A DNA stretch of 64,000 bases from Kiritimatiellia bacterium (GTDB lineage Bacteria > Verrucomicrobiota > Kiritimatiellia > UBA8416 > YA12-FULL-48-11): NCBI GenBank assembly GCA_028716365.1, contig JAQUPZ010000001.1, forward strand, positions 965,393-1,029,392, in the 5' to 3' direction. The notes below the pieces were generated by a model. The model searched no databases. It was not told where the DNA came from and saw only the letters and a program-made list of their open reading frames with translations. Position 1 is the stretch's first letter; each line of letters opens with the position of its first letter. Positions 43,151-51,216 of the stretch are shown piece by piece. A program made the position numbers and the translations under genes.

Positions 43151-44887
43151 TTACTTCTCCGTTTTCTGATCGGGTTTATCGCATATTGCCCACAGACGTT
43201 TCCCGATAACGGTAAACACCACCCCGTTGGCAACACAATGGCTGCTGTACTCCGTGTGCTGACCGTTCTTGATGCCATCGCGCAATTCAAATTTCCTGGT
43301 CGCCGACAAAATGGTTTTCCCGATATACACCTTCCCATCCGCAACGAGCGGCGAACTGAAACACGTTGCGTTCCGCCGGGCAGAATATGTCCAGTAACAA
43401 TGGCCGTTGTCGGCATCCAGGCAATGGACCATGAACACATTATCCACAACAAATACCAGTCCGTCAGCCACCGCCACGGTGGAGACGCTCTGATTCAAGG
43501 TATCGTAGGACCATATCCTGGCCTTCTCCGTGACGTCTCCGGTCTTGGTTGCATCGATACAGACAATACTTCCCTTGCTGTCGCTTCCGCCGTGATTGGG
43601 ATCGCCGCCAATCGCTACGTAGACACGATTGTTACAGAAGACCGGAGTGCCGATGATGCCGCATGGATGCCCGCGGCCATCCCCCTTGATCTGACGCGGG
43701 TAGAATGGGAGCTTCTTGTACTCCGACGGAATACAATCGAACCACCATATCCTCTTTAGAACAGGCACATCGGGGACACTGGCCGTCGGAATGACGTCGA
43801 TGGGCGTGGTTGCCGGCACATCCAGCGAAAAACGGAACTCCAGCGGAAGAGCGGGCTTGGGCAATTGCGAAAGAAGATTGACTGAACGGGCATATTCCGA
43901 TGGCGAGAGCCCGCCGGTGTCCTTTCCCCGGACATCTATGAAATACACAATGGGCCCGCGCAGGCTCGTGGTCATCCAGCGGTCTGGCGCGACATGTGCC
44001 GTTGGATCAACCGGCTCAAAGGCGTGACAGACGCCGTCTCCCGTCGCAAGGAGTATCTGGGCCTTTCCGTTCACCATGCCAAGGGCCGGAGATGTGTATT
44101 GTCCGCGGTAGAGCTGCTCTCCTATCTGCTCGTCATCGCGCGCGATCAGTTGTCCCGTCATCTTATGGAATACGATCAGGCTGGGGGGCAAGGGAGAGAA
44201 TGGTATCCGCCCTGGAATCCAGGAGCGCCCATTGCCGGTGCAGACATAGACATAGTCTCCGTGCACCAGGACGGAGGAACTTGCCGTATGGTGATAATAT
44301 GCCTTGAGTCTTTCGAACATGTCATATCGCCAGAGGATGCTCTTCAGGGACAGCTGTTCGACGGCCGTCTTGTCCTCCATTTCACGAGGATCGCGTTTGC
44401 CCAGAAGTATTTTCAGGTCAATGCACATCGCTTCCTGATATGGGCTCACAAAGTACAACCGGTCATCTTCAACCGTTGGGGTTGAACTGATGGCCCAATC
44501 TTCCAGATTAGTTCTGGAAGGCTTGGGACAAAGGAACGAACCGAGCAGGCTGCCGGTCTTTTCGTCCAGACACAGGAAACAGGCCTCGCCTCCGCCTTTC
44601 CAGACTGTCCCGATAAACACTCTGCCCTGACTTACCACGGGACTGCCGGTGGTACGACGGCCGATCCTGGCAACCCACTTGACGTTCTTTGTCGATTGGA
44701 GGTTTACTTCACTTGCATCACTCTCCACGTTGCAATCAACCGAATCCGGCAACTTCTGATCGCTTTTTACGGCCATGTTACGCGAGGCTTGCCCGCACCA
44801 CTCCGGCCAATCTTTGGCGCTGACCATGCTTGCCCCGGCCACAAAAAGCACGCCAATGCAGAGGATCATCATTCTTCTACATGTCAT
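43151..44887 (-). CDS. Exported PQQ-like beta-propeller protein
   Basis: The 578-residue protein has a signal peptide (ILCIGVLFVAGASMVSA) and about seven to eight PQQ-like blades. Examples are LDEKTGSLLGSFLCPK, VHGDYVYVCTGNGR, VFCNNRVYVAIGGDPNHGG and CLDADNGHCYWTYSARRNA. GNGRSW and PNHGG occupy positions where dehydrogenases of this class bind cofactor, but the calcium and cofactor residues are not sure. Proteins of this type in PVC bacteria often serve as structural or sensory propellers. Its stop is next to the G-rich tail at 43092. Confidence 0.8.
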   Translation of the reverse strand: MTCRRMMILCIGVLFVAGASMVSAKDWPEWCGQASRNMAVKSDQKLPDSVDCNVESDASEVNLQSTKNVKWVARIGRRTTGSPVVSQGRVFIGTVWKGGGEACFLCLDEKTGSLLGSFLCPKPSRTNLEDWAISSTPTVEDDRLYFVSPYQEAMCIDLKILLGKRDPREMEDKTAVEQLSLKSILWRYDMFERLKAYYHHTASSSVLVHGDYVYVCTGNGRSWIPGRIPFSPLPPSLIVFHKMTGQLIARDDEQIGEQLYRGQYTSPALGMVNGKAQILLATGDGVCHAFEPVDPTAHVAPDRWMTTSLRGPIVYFIDVRGKDTGGLSPSEYARSVNLLSQLPKPALPLEFRFSLDVPATTPIDVIPTASVPDVPVLKRIWWFDCIPSEYKKLPFYPRQIKGDGRGHPCGIIGTPVFCNNRVYVAIGGDPNHGGSDSKGSIVCIDATKTGDVTEKARIWSYDTLNQSVSTVAVADGLVFVVDNVFMVHCLDADNGHCYWTYSARRNATCFSSPLVADGKVYIGKTILSATRKFELRDGIKNGQHTEYSSHCVANGVVFTVIGKRLWAICDKPDQKTEK

Positions 44888-45109
44888 CGTCTCAATCCTT
44901 GTTTTCGGTCCTTCTTCGGGTCATGGCGCAACAGCGTCGCCCTTGTGGAAGACCATTCTGCTTTCATGAGTAGTATTCTACGCTGGGGCGGGATAGAGTC
45001 AAGCGCACTGAGGCAGGGCACGCTGACATCTGTCTCGGCGAACGGTCATTTTAACGCGTTCGAAACCCGCAGGGCTGAGAATTGCGTTCAAAAACTTTCG
45101 ACGATTTAA

Positions 45110-45454
45110 TTATATTGAGAGAATGGTGCGAAGCCCTGCATCGACTTCTTGCATCGCATGTTGATCGATTAATTTGATTCGCTCCGTTAGGAAACGTTTA
45201 TCAATTGTAATCAACTGTGAGATGTTCACAACGGATTCTTTTGGTAATCCGGATGAACGAGGGCCGAGATGCACGTTTCCAGGAGCTGATGCAAGAGCGA
45301 GATTGGATGTGATTACTGCTGCGATGATCGTATTGATTTTGCTTCGGTTGAACTCGTTGGCTTGAACAATAAGGACAGGGCGTCTATATCCCGGACCAGA
45401 GCCTTCTGGCTCAGGCAAGGATGCCCACCAGATCTCCCCGCGTTGCATCACCAT
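45110..45454 (-). CDS. MazF/PemK-type endoribonuclease toxin
   Basis: The 114-residue toxin has the family opening MQRGEIWWASLPEPEGSGPG and RRPVLIVQANEFN, and the later strand SVVNISQLITIDKRF. MazF-type toxins cut mRNA at short sequences and are blocked by the partner antitoxin. The start overlaps the antitoxin stop region by seven bases. In array II it stands after the second HNH cassette and the short attC-like site at 45736. Toxin-antitoxin pairs are common stabilising cassettes in integrons. Confidence 0.88.
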   Translation of the reverse strand: MVMQRGEIWWASLPEPEGSGPGYRRPVLIVQANEFNRSKINTIIAAVITSNLALASAPGNVHLGPRSSGLPKESVVNISQLITIDKRFLTERIKLIDQHAMQEVDAGLRTILSI

Positions 45455-45684
45455 TTCTCCTTCGAGATTGATGCGAACTGAAGTCCATGAAGAACTGGAT
45501 CTAGCGAGGACTCTTGTTTGCCGTAAACCTTATTGAGTTGCTCCGTCACATCTTCCTGATTGTGATGCGACAAGAACTCGGTTACAGCTATCGTGAATAC
45601 GGCGCTTCTGGAGAGTTTCTTGCGTCGAGCAAAATTATCCGCTGTTTTGAATACATCGTTTGGAATAGAAATAGCTGTTTTCAT
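45448..45684 (-). CDS. Ribbon-helix-helix/MazE-type antitoxin
   Basis: The 78-residue protein starts MKTAISIPNDVFKTADNFAR, the beta-strand and first helix of ribbon-helix-helix antitoxins, then SRSAVFTIAVTEFLSHH. The acidic C-terminal part (VLHGLQFASISKEKW) would wrap the toxin. The DNA-binding end should contact the near-perfect palindrome at 45693 just upstream of its start, giving autoregulation. It is translated first and overlaps mazF. Confidence 0.87.
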   Translation of the reverse strand: MKTAISIPNDVFKTADNFARRKKLSRSAVFTIAVTEFLSHHNQEDVTEQLNKVYGKQESSLDPVLHGLQFASISKEKW

Positions 45685-45692
45685 GGCGAACA

Positions 45693-45714
45693 GGGTATTA
45701 CCATGGTTATACCC
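45693..45714. promoter_or_regulatory. Probable MazEF operator
   Basis: A 22-bp palindrome, mismatched at one symmetric pair only (arms GGGTATTACC and GGTTATACCC around ATGG overlap), ends 8 bp before the antitoxin start codon. TTGACA on the minus strand at 45716-45721 with TAATAC at 45695-45700 (15-bp spacer) would place it over the promoter. Confidence 0.6.
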
Positions 45715-45735
45715 GTGTCAATCTTTTCTTTTATC

Positions 45736-45769
45736 GTCGAACTGGAGTTTACTCAGCGAATTGTTAGCC
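45736..45769 (-). repeat. Short attC-like site after the second HNH gene
   Basis: GGCTAAC and GTTCGAC on the minus strand bound only 34 bp, with a small stem CTGAGT/ACT-c-CAG. True attC sites are usually over 55 bp, so this is truncated or coincidental. Its extra base lies on the right arm, unlike the other sites. Confidence 0.35.
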
Positions 45770-46652
45770 TTTCTTCTCTGCATTTCAGTGGGAGATTGCT
45801 TTTTCCTCCATTGCATGGTTCGCACAGCGTTTGCAGGTTGTCCATCACTGTCTCGCCGCCGGATGCCCAAGGAACTTTATGGTCAACAACAAGCACGGTG
45901 TTGGGGTGCGTCGCCGGACTAATTCCGCATTGCTTACACTTGAAGTCATCTCGACGCATTACCAAGAATCGTGTCCGCCAAGACACGGTTCTTGATGTCT
46001 TGTGCGGTGTCTGTGATGGAACGGGAGGAGGATTGTTGTTCCGTGGTTCCGGTTTCAAAGGATTATCTGTCTGATTGTCGAATGACGAAATGAATGTTTC
46101 AAGTGCTTTACGCAAAGTGCCAAAGTGTCTCTTGTATGTGTGTACTGAGTATTGTGATAACGGTTTCACAAAGTCGTCAGTCTTAGGTTGTCTGGCAAGA
46201 GATTCCCAGAGTTGTTCGAGATTCTCGAACAACTCTTCATCTGTAATTGTTTTGTGACAAAGAGGTGAGAGTTTTAACCCAGCTCTTGTAATCGCTTTTT
46301 CCCATGATCCAACGCGTCTCGAGATTAGGGGTACACAGAATTTGCCATGTTGTTTATAGTCTTGGGTAGTAATACAGTCTGTGCCAAGTGAAGCGGCAAC
46401 GCGTTTGATGTCAGCTATGCAATCGTCTGCGGTTGCTTGATAATTTCTGATTCTCAGGAGTCCTGCAAGTTCGTGGGCTTTGCCCCACGAGCCAAATCGT
46501 TTTCGGAATGTTGCAGAGCAAAGGCGACCGTTTTTGTCGTATTCCTCCTTTGTGACATTGTTCTTGCCGAGTTTTTGCGCTACTGACCGTAGGTCGTTGA
46601 GTAGGTCTTCGTCGCTCAGGCCGTGGTTATAAGGTGTGAGTTCGAATTTCAT
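45753..46652 (-). CDS. HNH endonuclease with homing-endonuclease-associated repeats
   Basis: Start ATG 46650-46652 is used; the open frame reaches 46712 but that part lies in the attC-like site. The 299-residue protein has three N-terminal helical repeats with RSVAQKLGKNNVTKEEYDKN, FGSWGKAHELAGL, RRVGSWEKAITRAGL and FGTLRKALETFI, the homing-endonuclease-associated repeat pattern. A proline linker and a C-terminal HNH domain follow (CKQCGISPATHP, VVDHKVPWASGG, NLQTLCEPCNGGKSN). All zinc cysteines and the HNH histidine are present. Position between attC-like sites suggests a mobile cassette. Confidence 0.85.
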   Translation of the reverse strand: MKFELTPYNHGLSDEDLLNDLRSVAQKLGKNNVTKEEYDKNGRLCSATFRKRFGSWGKAHELAGLLRIRNYQATADDCIADIKRVAASLGTDCITTQDYKQHGKFCVPLISRRVGSWEKAITRAGLKLSPLCHKTITDEELFENLEQLWESLARQPKTDDFVKPLSQYSVHTYKRHFGTLRKALETFISSFDNQTDNPLKPEPRNNNPPPVPSQTPHKTSRTVSWRTRFLVMRRDDFKCKQCGISPATHPNTVLVVDHKVPWASGGETVMDNLQTLCEPCNGGKSNLPLKCREERLTIR

Positions 46653-46666
46653 ATTTTTCTTATCAA

Positions 46667-46738
46667 GGCCAACGTCGAGGGTGAGCAGACGGGTGGACCA
46701 TTCGCGGGACACCCGTACGCTCCACCCTTTGGTTAGCC
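46667..46738 (-). repeat. attC-like recombination site between two HNH genes
   Basis: This is the best attC candidate. On the minus strand GGCTAAC and GTTGGCC bound 72 bp. The 17-bp stem pairs GGGTG(g)AGC-GT-ACGGGTG with CACCCGT-CT-GCTCACCC: one extra base on the left arm and a two-base unpaired spacer, both classic attC features. The TAA stop of the upstream HNH gene lies inside GGCTAAC. The downstream HNH start lies 15 bp after GTTGGCC. Confidence 0.75.
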
Positions 46739-47440
46739 ATCATTTAGAGTCATCACTGCAGCGAAACGCTCCTTCATCCGAGGCATTTCGTGACCGATCC
46801 ACAGGAACAGTTCATATTTGTCCTTGATGACTTTCGCGCGCTCATCATCTGAGAGATTTTCCGAGTCTAGTCGAATGGTGGCAAATTCCAATGCGACAGC
46901 TTTCCTGTAAAAGTCATCAAGATATGAGGCAATATCTGGCCCACAAATGAATAGCGCTTCATCCGTCGCCTTTGCAAACTTGCCAACTTCGTCAAGTGGC
47001 GCACGACCTTTCTGAATCATTGAAATCAGTAGGTCGCGAGTCGCCAGGTAAATGGGCACGCGGCGGTCGTAAATTGCTGGCGCGACCTTACCGGACTGTC
47101 TTGTCGGTCTTCGCGTACCATGCTTTTTCGCTTTCATTGATTCTGTCGAGGGGCCAATCAATTCCGTCTCCAAATATTTCTGCAGCAAAGAGCGAAAATG
47201 TTTCACTTCCTCTGGCGTATAGTTCTTGGCTTGGGTGTGTTTCGAGTCATACGCATCGTGGTGTCTGAGGCAGAGATACTCTAAATTGTCTGGATCGTTG
47301 TTGTCAGGGTTGCGATCAAGGTGCGCGATCTGGCCCTTGACCTCAGCTGTACTTCCTTCGAGTCCAAAGCACATTGCGCAGCGGCGACGAGACCGGAGTA
47401 GAATCTGGAGTTCAATTTGCTGTGGTGCCTTCTGTCTCAT
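46733..47440 (-). CDS. HNH endonuclease-like protein
   Basis: The 235-residue protein has an N-terminal HNH/zinc region (RCAMCFGLEGS, QIAHLDRNPDNNDPDNLEYL, CLRHHDAYDSK) and a helical C-terminal part of about 150 residues (KLGKFAKATDEALF-like, IKDKYELFLWIGHEMPRM). The last part resembles uncharacterised helical effectors more than nucleases. Its start lies 5 bp after the core GTTAGCC of the attI-like element at 47445, and its stop lies in the R'' core of the attC-like site, the signs of a first cassette. Confidence 0.8.
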   Translation of the reverse strand: MRQKAPQQIELQILLRSRRRCAMCFGLEGSTAEVKGQIAHLDRNPDNNDPDNLEYLCLRHHDAYDSKHTQAKNYTPEEVKHFRSLLQKYLETELIGPSTESMKAKKHGTRRPTRQSGKVAPAIYDRRVPIYLATRDLLISMIQKGRAPLDEVGKFAKATDEALFICGPDIASYLDDFYRKAVALEFATIRLDSENLSDDERAKVIKDKYELFLWIGHEMPRMKERFAAVMTLNDG

Positions 47441-47444
47441 ATAT

Positions 47445-47502
47445 GGCTAACATATTGCTAGACGTACGTATGTCTAGATAATTTGGTCAATACATACGTC
47501 TA
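47445..47502 (-). other. attI-like head element (alpha-2)
   Basis: A 44-bp body (47459-47502) nearly equal to the one at 42941 lies between the core GGCTAAC (47445-47451) and a common AACTACTTTATATTTCCAGC stretch. As in alpha-1 it contains TTGACC and arms TAGACGTAC/GTACGTCTA-like. The start codon of the HNH gene follows 5 bp after the core. Confidence 0.6.
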
Positions 47503-47537
47503 AACTACTTTATATTTCCAGCATATTTCAGAAGAAT

Positions 47538-47600
47538 CTTAACAATCTCCGTTTCTCCCACTCTCCGATTCTCCGTTTCCTCCCATCCCCCCGTCTCCGT
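47538..47600 (-). repeat. Purine-rich tail, copy 2
   Basis: The tail matches 43092-43145 (AACGGAGA units, GATGGGAGG, G-runs) with an extra unit. It lies directly after the stop of the GH5-like gene, before alpha-2. Together with alpha-2 it mirrors the arrangement at 42927-43145. Confidence 0.55.
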
Positions 47601-47601
47601 G

Positions 47602-50154
47602 TCACCTCTTCTCCACCAAGTACCACATTGTCTTGTGATCGGGTGACAGCGCAAGCATTGTCTTGCCATTCTCATCCTTCCCGAGCTTCACTTCGTTTCC
47701 GCGGGTACCGTCGGGATTAAGAGCAGAACAAGTCCAATTACCGGCAGGTAGAGGAACTTTTCCGGTAACCGGTTCGATTTCCACCGGCGCTGTACCCCAG
47801 TTACGTCCTACCGTCCTCCTATCGGAGGAAAAAATCATACCCTTGTTTTCACAACGACCACAGCCTGCGATAAGAATTGCTTTGGATTTCTCGAAAAATT
47901 GATTATCAAGCGATGTCATGGTCAGGGCGGCGAAAGTTGGCGCAGTGATTTCAAGCCCGTTCATGTTTACAGGTCCGTCAATCATTCCGTGGCTGATCAA
48001 TACCTTACCGGCAGATCCGGCGGCGTAGAAAGTTCCGTGTCCTTCTTCGTTTGTTGTCCATGATAATTCTGGATCGGTCGCGCTTTTACCCTCAATAGTC
48101 TGACCTTTCCCGTTGAGGTCTATTTTCAACTGTGCGCGAAGCGTCAGATTGGTGTCACAGTCTTTCATTAATTCCTGTAAAGCGGCGAGTGAATCGCGGT
48201 CGAACTTCATGTGCAATTTTGCAAGTTGCGTCACGGGATCGGTATCTCCTCCAGTGCCGACTTCACGTATGCGTTGCAAAGGAGGAATCCCTTTCCCGCA
48301 AAAAATGGCTGCGCCTACGCGCATGAATCCCCACTTGGCGGTATTGGCATCGATGTCGAAGTAACTGTTGAAAGCAGATCGGTCAACATCCTCATTGCTG
48401 TGGCTATGTGTATAGAACCAAATTCCGTCCCAGTCCTGTGCCGCCGCGAATGCCGCTATCATCGGTACACATTCAGCCTGGAAATCGTTTGGGGCAGGGT
48501 GGTTATACTCGCTGACAGTGAAAGGTTTGCCTGCCATTCTTTCTGCCGCAATATGGGGCAGGGTTGCCTGGGATAAATGGTCAACCATTGCTTTTTGTTC
48601 GACAATCCAGTTGCCGGAATCCCATGGTTTTCCCGGGAAATGCGGATGCTGCCAGTAGGCATGACTGTCGATAAAATCCATTCCACTCTGACCATAAAGA
48701 CCGCACGGTCCGAACACAATGGTACCTGTTACCAGCGCCTTAACACCCAGTTCCTTTTTCAGGAAATTTTTTATCTCGTCGAAATAGGCTTTTTCGATTT
48801 CAGCGAGGAAACGATAACGGTCAATAGACCGTGCTTCAACTTCGCTTTCTCCAAACAGGGCGATGTTTGCCTTTTCAATGGTTTCATCCGCCAGCAGGCC
48901 TTCGCGTCCTCCAGAGGCAAGCAGGATTTCAGATATTTCAACAGATGGTTTCTCCTTGCTGAGCGAAAAACTCAGGCGGACGACGTCATCATCTTTTCTG
49001 GCCACGAATCCCATGCGGAATTTTTTCCATTCGGTAGTCAACTTAACATTTCCATTCAGGCCCATACTGTCCCATGGCGCGTGGTCCTGTCCGAGGCCGT
49101 ATGATAGCGAGCGCGGTTGATCGGCGCGGGCCTTAAATGACAGGGTATAATATTGGCCTGCCTTGATGCTGAGAGGGGTTTGCTTCGCCTGGATGTGCCA
49201 GCTGGTATCATTGGCTTTTGAAATATCGACACGCAGGATCCCGTCGGCTTTCTTTTCCATTTTTGCGGCGCATCCGCCGTGCTGTTCAAGACGCCAGCCC
49301 TTGTCTTTCGAATTGGGCTGTGGAATGGAATCCGGCGCAAGTATGTTCTGCCCCAGCGGTTCAGAGCCCTGTGACCATGCTTTCTGAAGTTTTTTCGTGC
49401 TTCCGTACTTTGATTTCAGCCATGCCGCATATTTTGTTCGCAGAATCTGCTGGTAGAATTCAGGGAACGATTTGAGGTCCTGTATGGCGCTCCACATGAA
49501 CAGGCTGTCTTCGTTGGTGATTTCGACAAACGCGACGGCTGAATCGTCAGCATATCTTATATTCCGGTACTTGTTCACATGGCCCAACAGGTCACGCGCG
49601 TATTGCTTTTGTGCTTCGATGAGTTCAGGAGTAAAGATGCCGACGATTTTATCATAGTGTGTCAGAGGGTCCGGTATTTTGAGCGCACGGCTTGCGGAAC
49701 GGCCAACGTGCAGGTTGATATTGGCGTAAATGCCGTTTTTAGCAAGCTGGTCCACAAAATAATCAAGCCTGTCGAGAGCTGTTTCGGAGAGTTTTAGAGG
49801 ATCCTTTGGATCCAGTATTCCGCGTGGATAAGCGGCAGTGTCCATATGATGGAAGCGAACACTATTGATCCCGGCTGCGCCCATTCGTGCCGCAATCTTT
49901 TCGGCATCTTCGTGGGAAGGGAGGTTTGCGCCGAAAGAGTTGTTAACACCCCATATCCGGATTCTCTGTTTTGCCACCGCAAAATGACTGTCACGAACCA
50001 CAATGCGGGGCGAATCAGGGTTTATAGGTTCTGATTTATGCGCAATCGCCGACGATGGATTCTGTTTCAGTGGAATCACAAACGGTGTCATATCTGCGAC
50101 TGCTGATAGGCCGGAAACAAATCCCAGCATGATTAAAGTAAGAACATATCTCAT
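47602..50154 (-). CDS. Secreted GH5-like glycoside hydrolase
   Basis: The 850-residue protein has a signal peptide (VLTLIMLGFVSGLSAVADM). A clan-A TIM barrel follows with GINSVRFHHMDTAAYPRG, AFVEITNEDSLFMW (likely acid/base Glu in NED) and KPFTVSEYNHPAPND (likely nucleophile Glu). A beta-sandwich module of the CBM4/9 type is inserted (about 290-400: WHIQAKQTPLSIKAGQYYTL), and a C-terminal beta domain ends the protein. It is divergent from the AraC-type regulator at 50280, which may control it. The polysaccharide target is unknown. Confidence 0.82.
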   Translation of the reverse strand: MRYVLTLIMLGFVSGLSAVADMTPFVIPLKQNPSSAIAHKSEPINPDSPRIVVRDSHFAVAKQRIRIWGVNNSFGANLPSHEDAEKIAARMGAAGINSVRFHHMDTAAYPRGILDPKDPLKLSETALDRLDYFVDQLAKNGIYANINLHVGRSASRALKIPDPLTHYDKIVGIFTPELIEAQKQYARDLLGHVNKYRNIRYADDSAVAFVEITNEDSLFMWSAIQDLKSFPEFYQQILRTKYAAWLKSKYGSTKKLQKAWSQGSEPLGQNILAPDSIPQPNSKDKGWRLEQHGGCAAKMEKKADGILRVDISKANDTSWHIQAKQTPLSIKAGQYYTLSFKARADQPRSLSYGLGQDHAPWDSMGLNGNVKLTTEWKKFRMGFVARKDDDVVRLSFSLSKEKPSVEISEILLASGGREGLLADETIEKANIALFGESEVEARSIDRYRFLAEIEKAYFDEIKNFLKKELGVKALVTGTIVFGPCGLYGQSGMDFIDSHAYWQHPHFPGKPWDSGNWIVEQKAMVDHLSQATLPHIAAERMAGKPFTVSEYNHPAPNDFQAECVPMIAAFAAAQDWDGIWFYTHSHSNEDVDRSAFNSYFDIDANTAKWGFMRVGAAIFCGKGIPPLQRIREVGTGGDTDPVTQLAKLHMKFDRDSLAALQELMKDCDTNLTLRAQLKIDLNGKGQTIEGKSATDPELSWTTNEEGHGTFYAAGSAGKVLISHGMIDGPVNMNGLEITAPTFAALTMTSLDNQFFEKSKAILIAGCGRCENKGMIFSSDRRTVGRNWGTAPVEIEPVTGKVPLPAGNWTCSALNPDGTRGNEVKLGKDENGKTMLALSPDHKTMWYLVEKR

Positions 50155-50191
50155 TGATTTTCTCCTTATTAATACAATTCTCGGTCAGTAT

Positions 50192-50208
50192 CCCATTTTG
50201 AAGATGGG
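50192..50208. promoter_or_regulatory. Possible operator between GH5-like and araC-type genes
   Basis: CCCATTTTGAAGATGGG has CCCAT/ATGGG arms and near-symmetric centre, in the 125-bp divergent region 50155-50279. TTGACA at 50247-50260 region would serve the plus-strand gene. Confidence 0.3.
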
Positions 50209-50279
50209 TTGCCAAGCAGCCAAGTGAGAAAAACCACGCACATACTTGAACCCTCATTGACATTAGCCCAGATCTTTAT

Positions 50280-51053
50280 TTGAATTCTAATATGAAAAAA
50301 CGAACAGCACAGTCTTCTTCAAAGCAAGGTGTTCGTCTTGATGTAATCGCTTCGGCGTTATGTGGCCTGTTCGATTTTGTTGAAGATATGCAGTTCTGGA
50401 TCAAGGACCGCGAAGGACGCTATTGTAAAGTAAACCGCGGCTTCCTGTTGAACTACTCGCTTGAACGGCAGGACCAGGTCATTGGCAAGACTGACTATGA
50501 TCTGTCACCGCGTCATCTTGCGGATCAATACCGGCTGGATGATGCCCGTGTACTTGCCGGTGATATAATTGTCAACCGTATCGAGATGGTTGGCCGTTTT
50601 GATCATACCACGTGCTGGAGTCTGACAAACAAGATCGCCTTGCGTGATGAAAAGGGGAAAATTGCGGGCACGGCTGGGATTACCTGTCCGCTCAAGAATA
50701 AGCCCGTCGAACAGAATTGGCCGACGGTTGCGCTTGGCAGGGCAATTATGTTTATCAGGGAACATTATGCGGAAGTGATTACCATCAGGACCCTTGCAAA
50801 AATCGCCAACCTCTCCATTCGTGCTTTTGAGAGGCAATTCCAGCAATGTTTTCGGGTTTCGCCACAGCAGTATATCAAGAGACTGCGGGTACGCATGGCG
50901 TGTCATTCCCTGGTTTACACAGACCGGCCGTTGGCACAGATCGCAACCGAACATGGTTTCTGTGACCAAAGTCATTTCACGCGCGAGTTTCACAGGCAGA
51001 TGCATTTGACACCGCGGCATTATCGTACACGTTACCGCAAAGTACGCCACTAG
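50280..51053 (+). CDS. AraC-family regulator with PAS-like sensor
   Basis: The 257-residue protein combines a PAS-like N-terminal domain (about 15-140: DMQFWIKDREGRYCKVNRGF, VIGKTDYDLSPRHLADQYR) and a C-terminal AraC DNA-binding domain (about 150-257: LAKIANLSIRAFERQFQQ, SPQQYIKRLRVRMACHSL, QSHFTREFHRQMHLTPRHYR). The PAS domain replaces the sugar-binding cupin usual in AraC. It is divergent from the GH5-like gene and 0.5 kb upstream of the Tat protein and transport genes, any of which it may regulate. The signal is unknown. Confidence 0.9.
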   Translation: MNSNMKKRTAQSSSKQGVRLDVIASALCGLFDFVEDMQFWIKDREGRYCKVNRGFLLNYSLERQDQVIGKTDYDLSPRHLADQYRLDDARVLAGDIIVNRIEMVGRFDHTTCWSLTNKIALRDEKGKIAGTAGITCPLKNKPVEQNWPTVALGRAIMFIREHYAEVITIRTLAKIANLSIRAFERQFQQCFRVSPQQYIKRLRVRMACHSLVYTDRPLAQIATEHGFCDQSHFTREFHRQMHLTPRHYRTRYRKVRH

Positions 51054-51124
51054 CCTGAAATTCCCAGTGTAGTCTTTGAACTGTAATCCGGAAAGCGTCG
51101 CGAATTGGTCAAAACGGATCACGT

Positions 51125-51216
51125 GTGAACTTGCCCTGTCTCCTGTGTTACTGAAGTCCTCGGATACTATGAGTATTCCTCGGACTTCAGATGCCTTGGA
51201 TCCATGGCAAGTTCAC
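51125..51216. repeat. Nested inverted repeat, ATAC/ATGA/GTAT family (copy 2)
   Basis: The outer arms are GTGAACTTGCC (51125-51135) and GGCAAGTTCAC (51206-51216), perfect and 11 bp long. The inner arms are CTGAAGTCC and GGACTTCAG around a GGATAC/GTAT-t-CC core with loop TATGA. The 536-bp gene-free stretch 51054-51589 holds this, element D and no gene that can be supported. Confidence 0.65.

Noticed and set aside
43994..44485. Plus-strand open frames inside the PQQ-like gene
   Set aside because: They are shadows of the propeller gene with no domain, start site or independent support.
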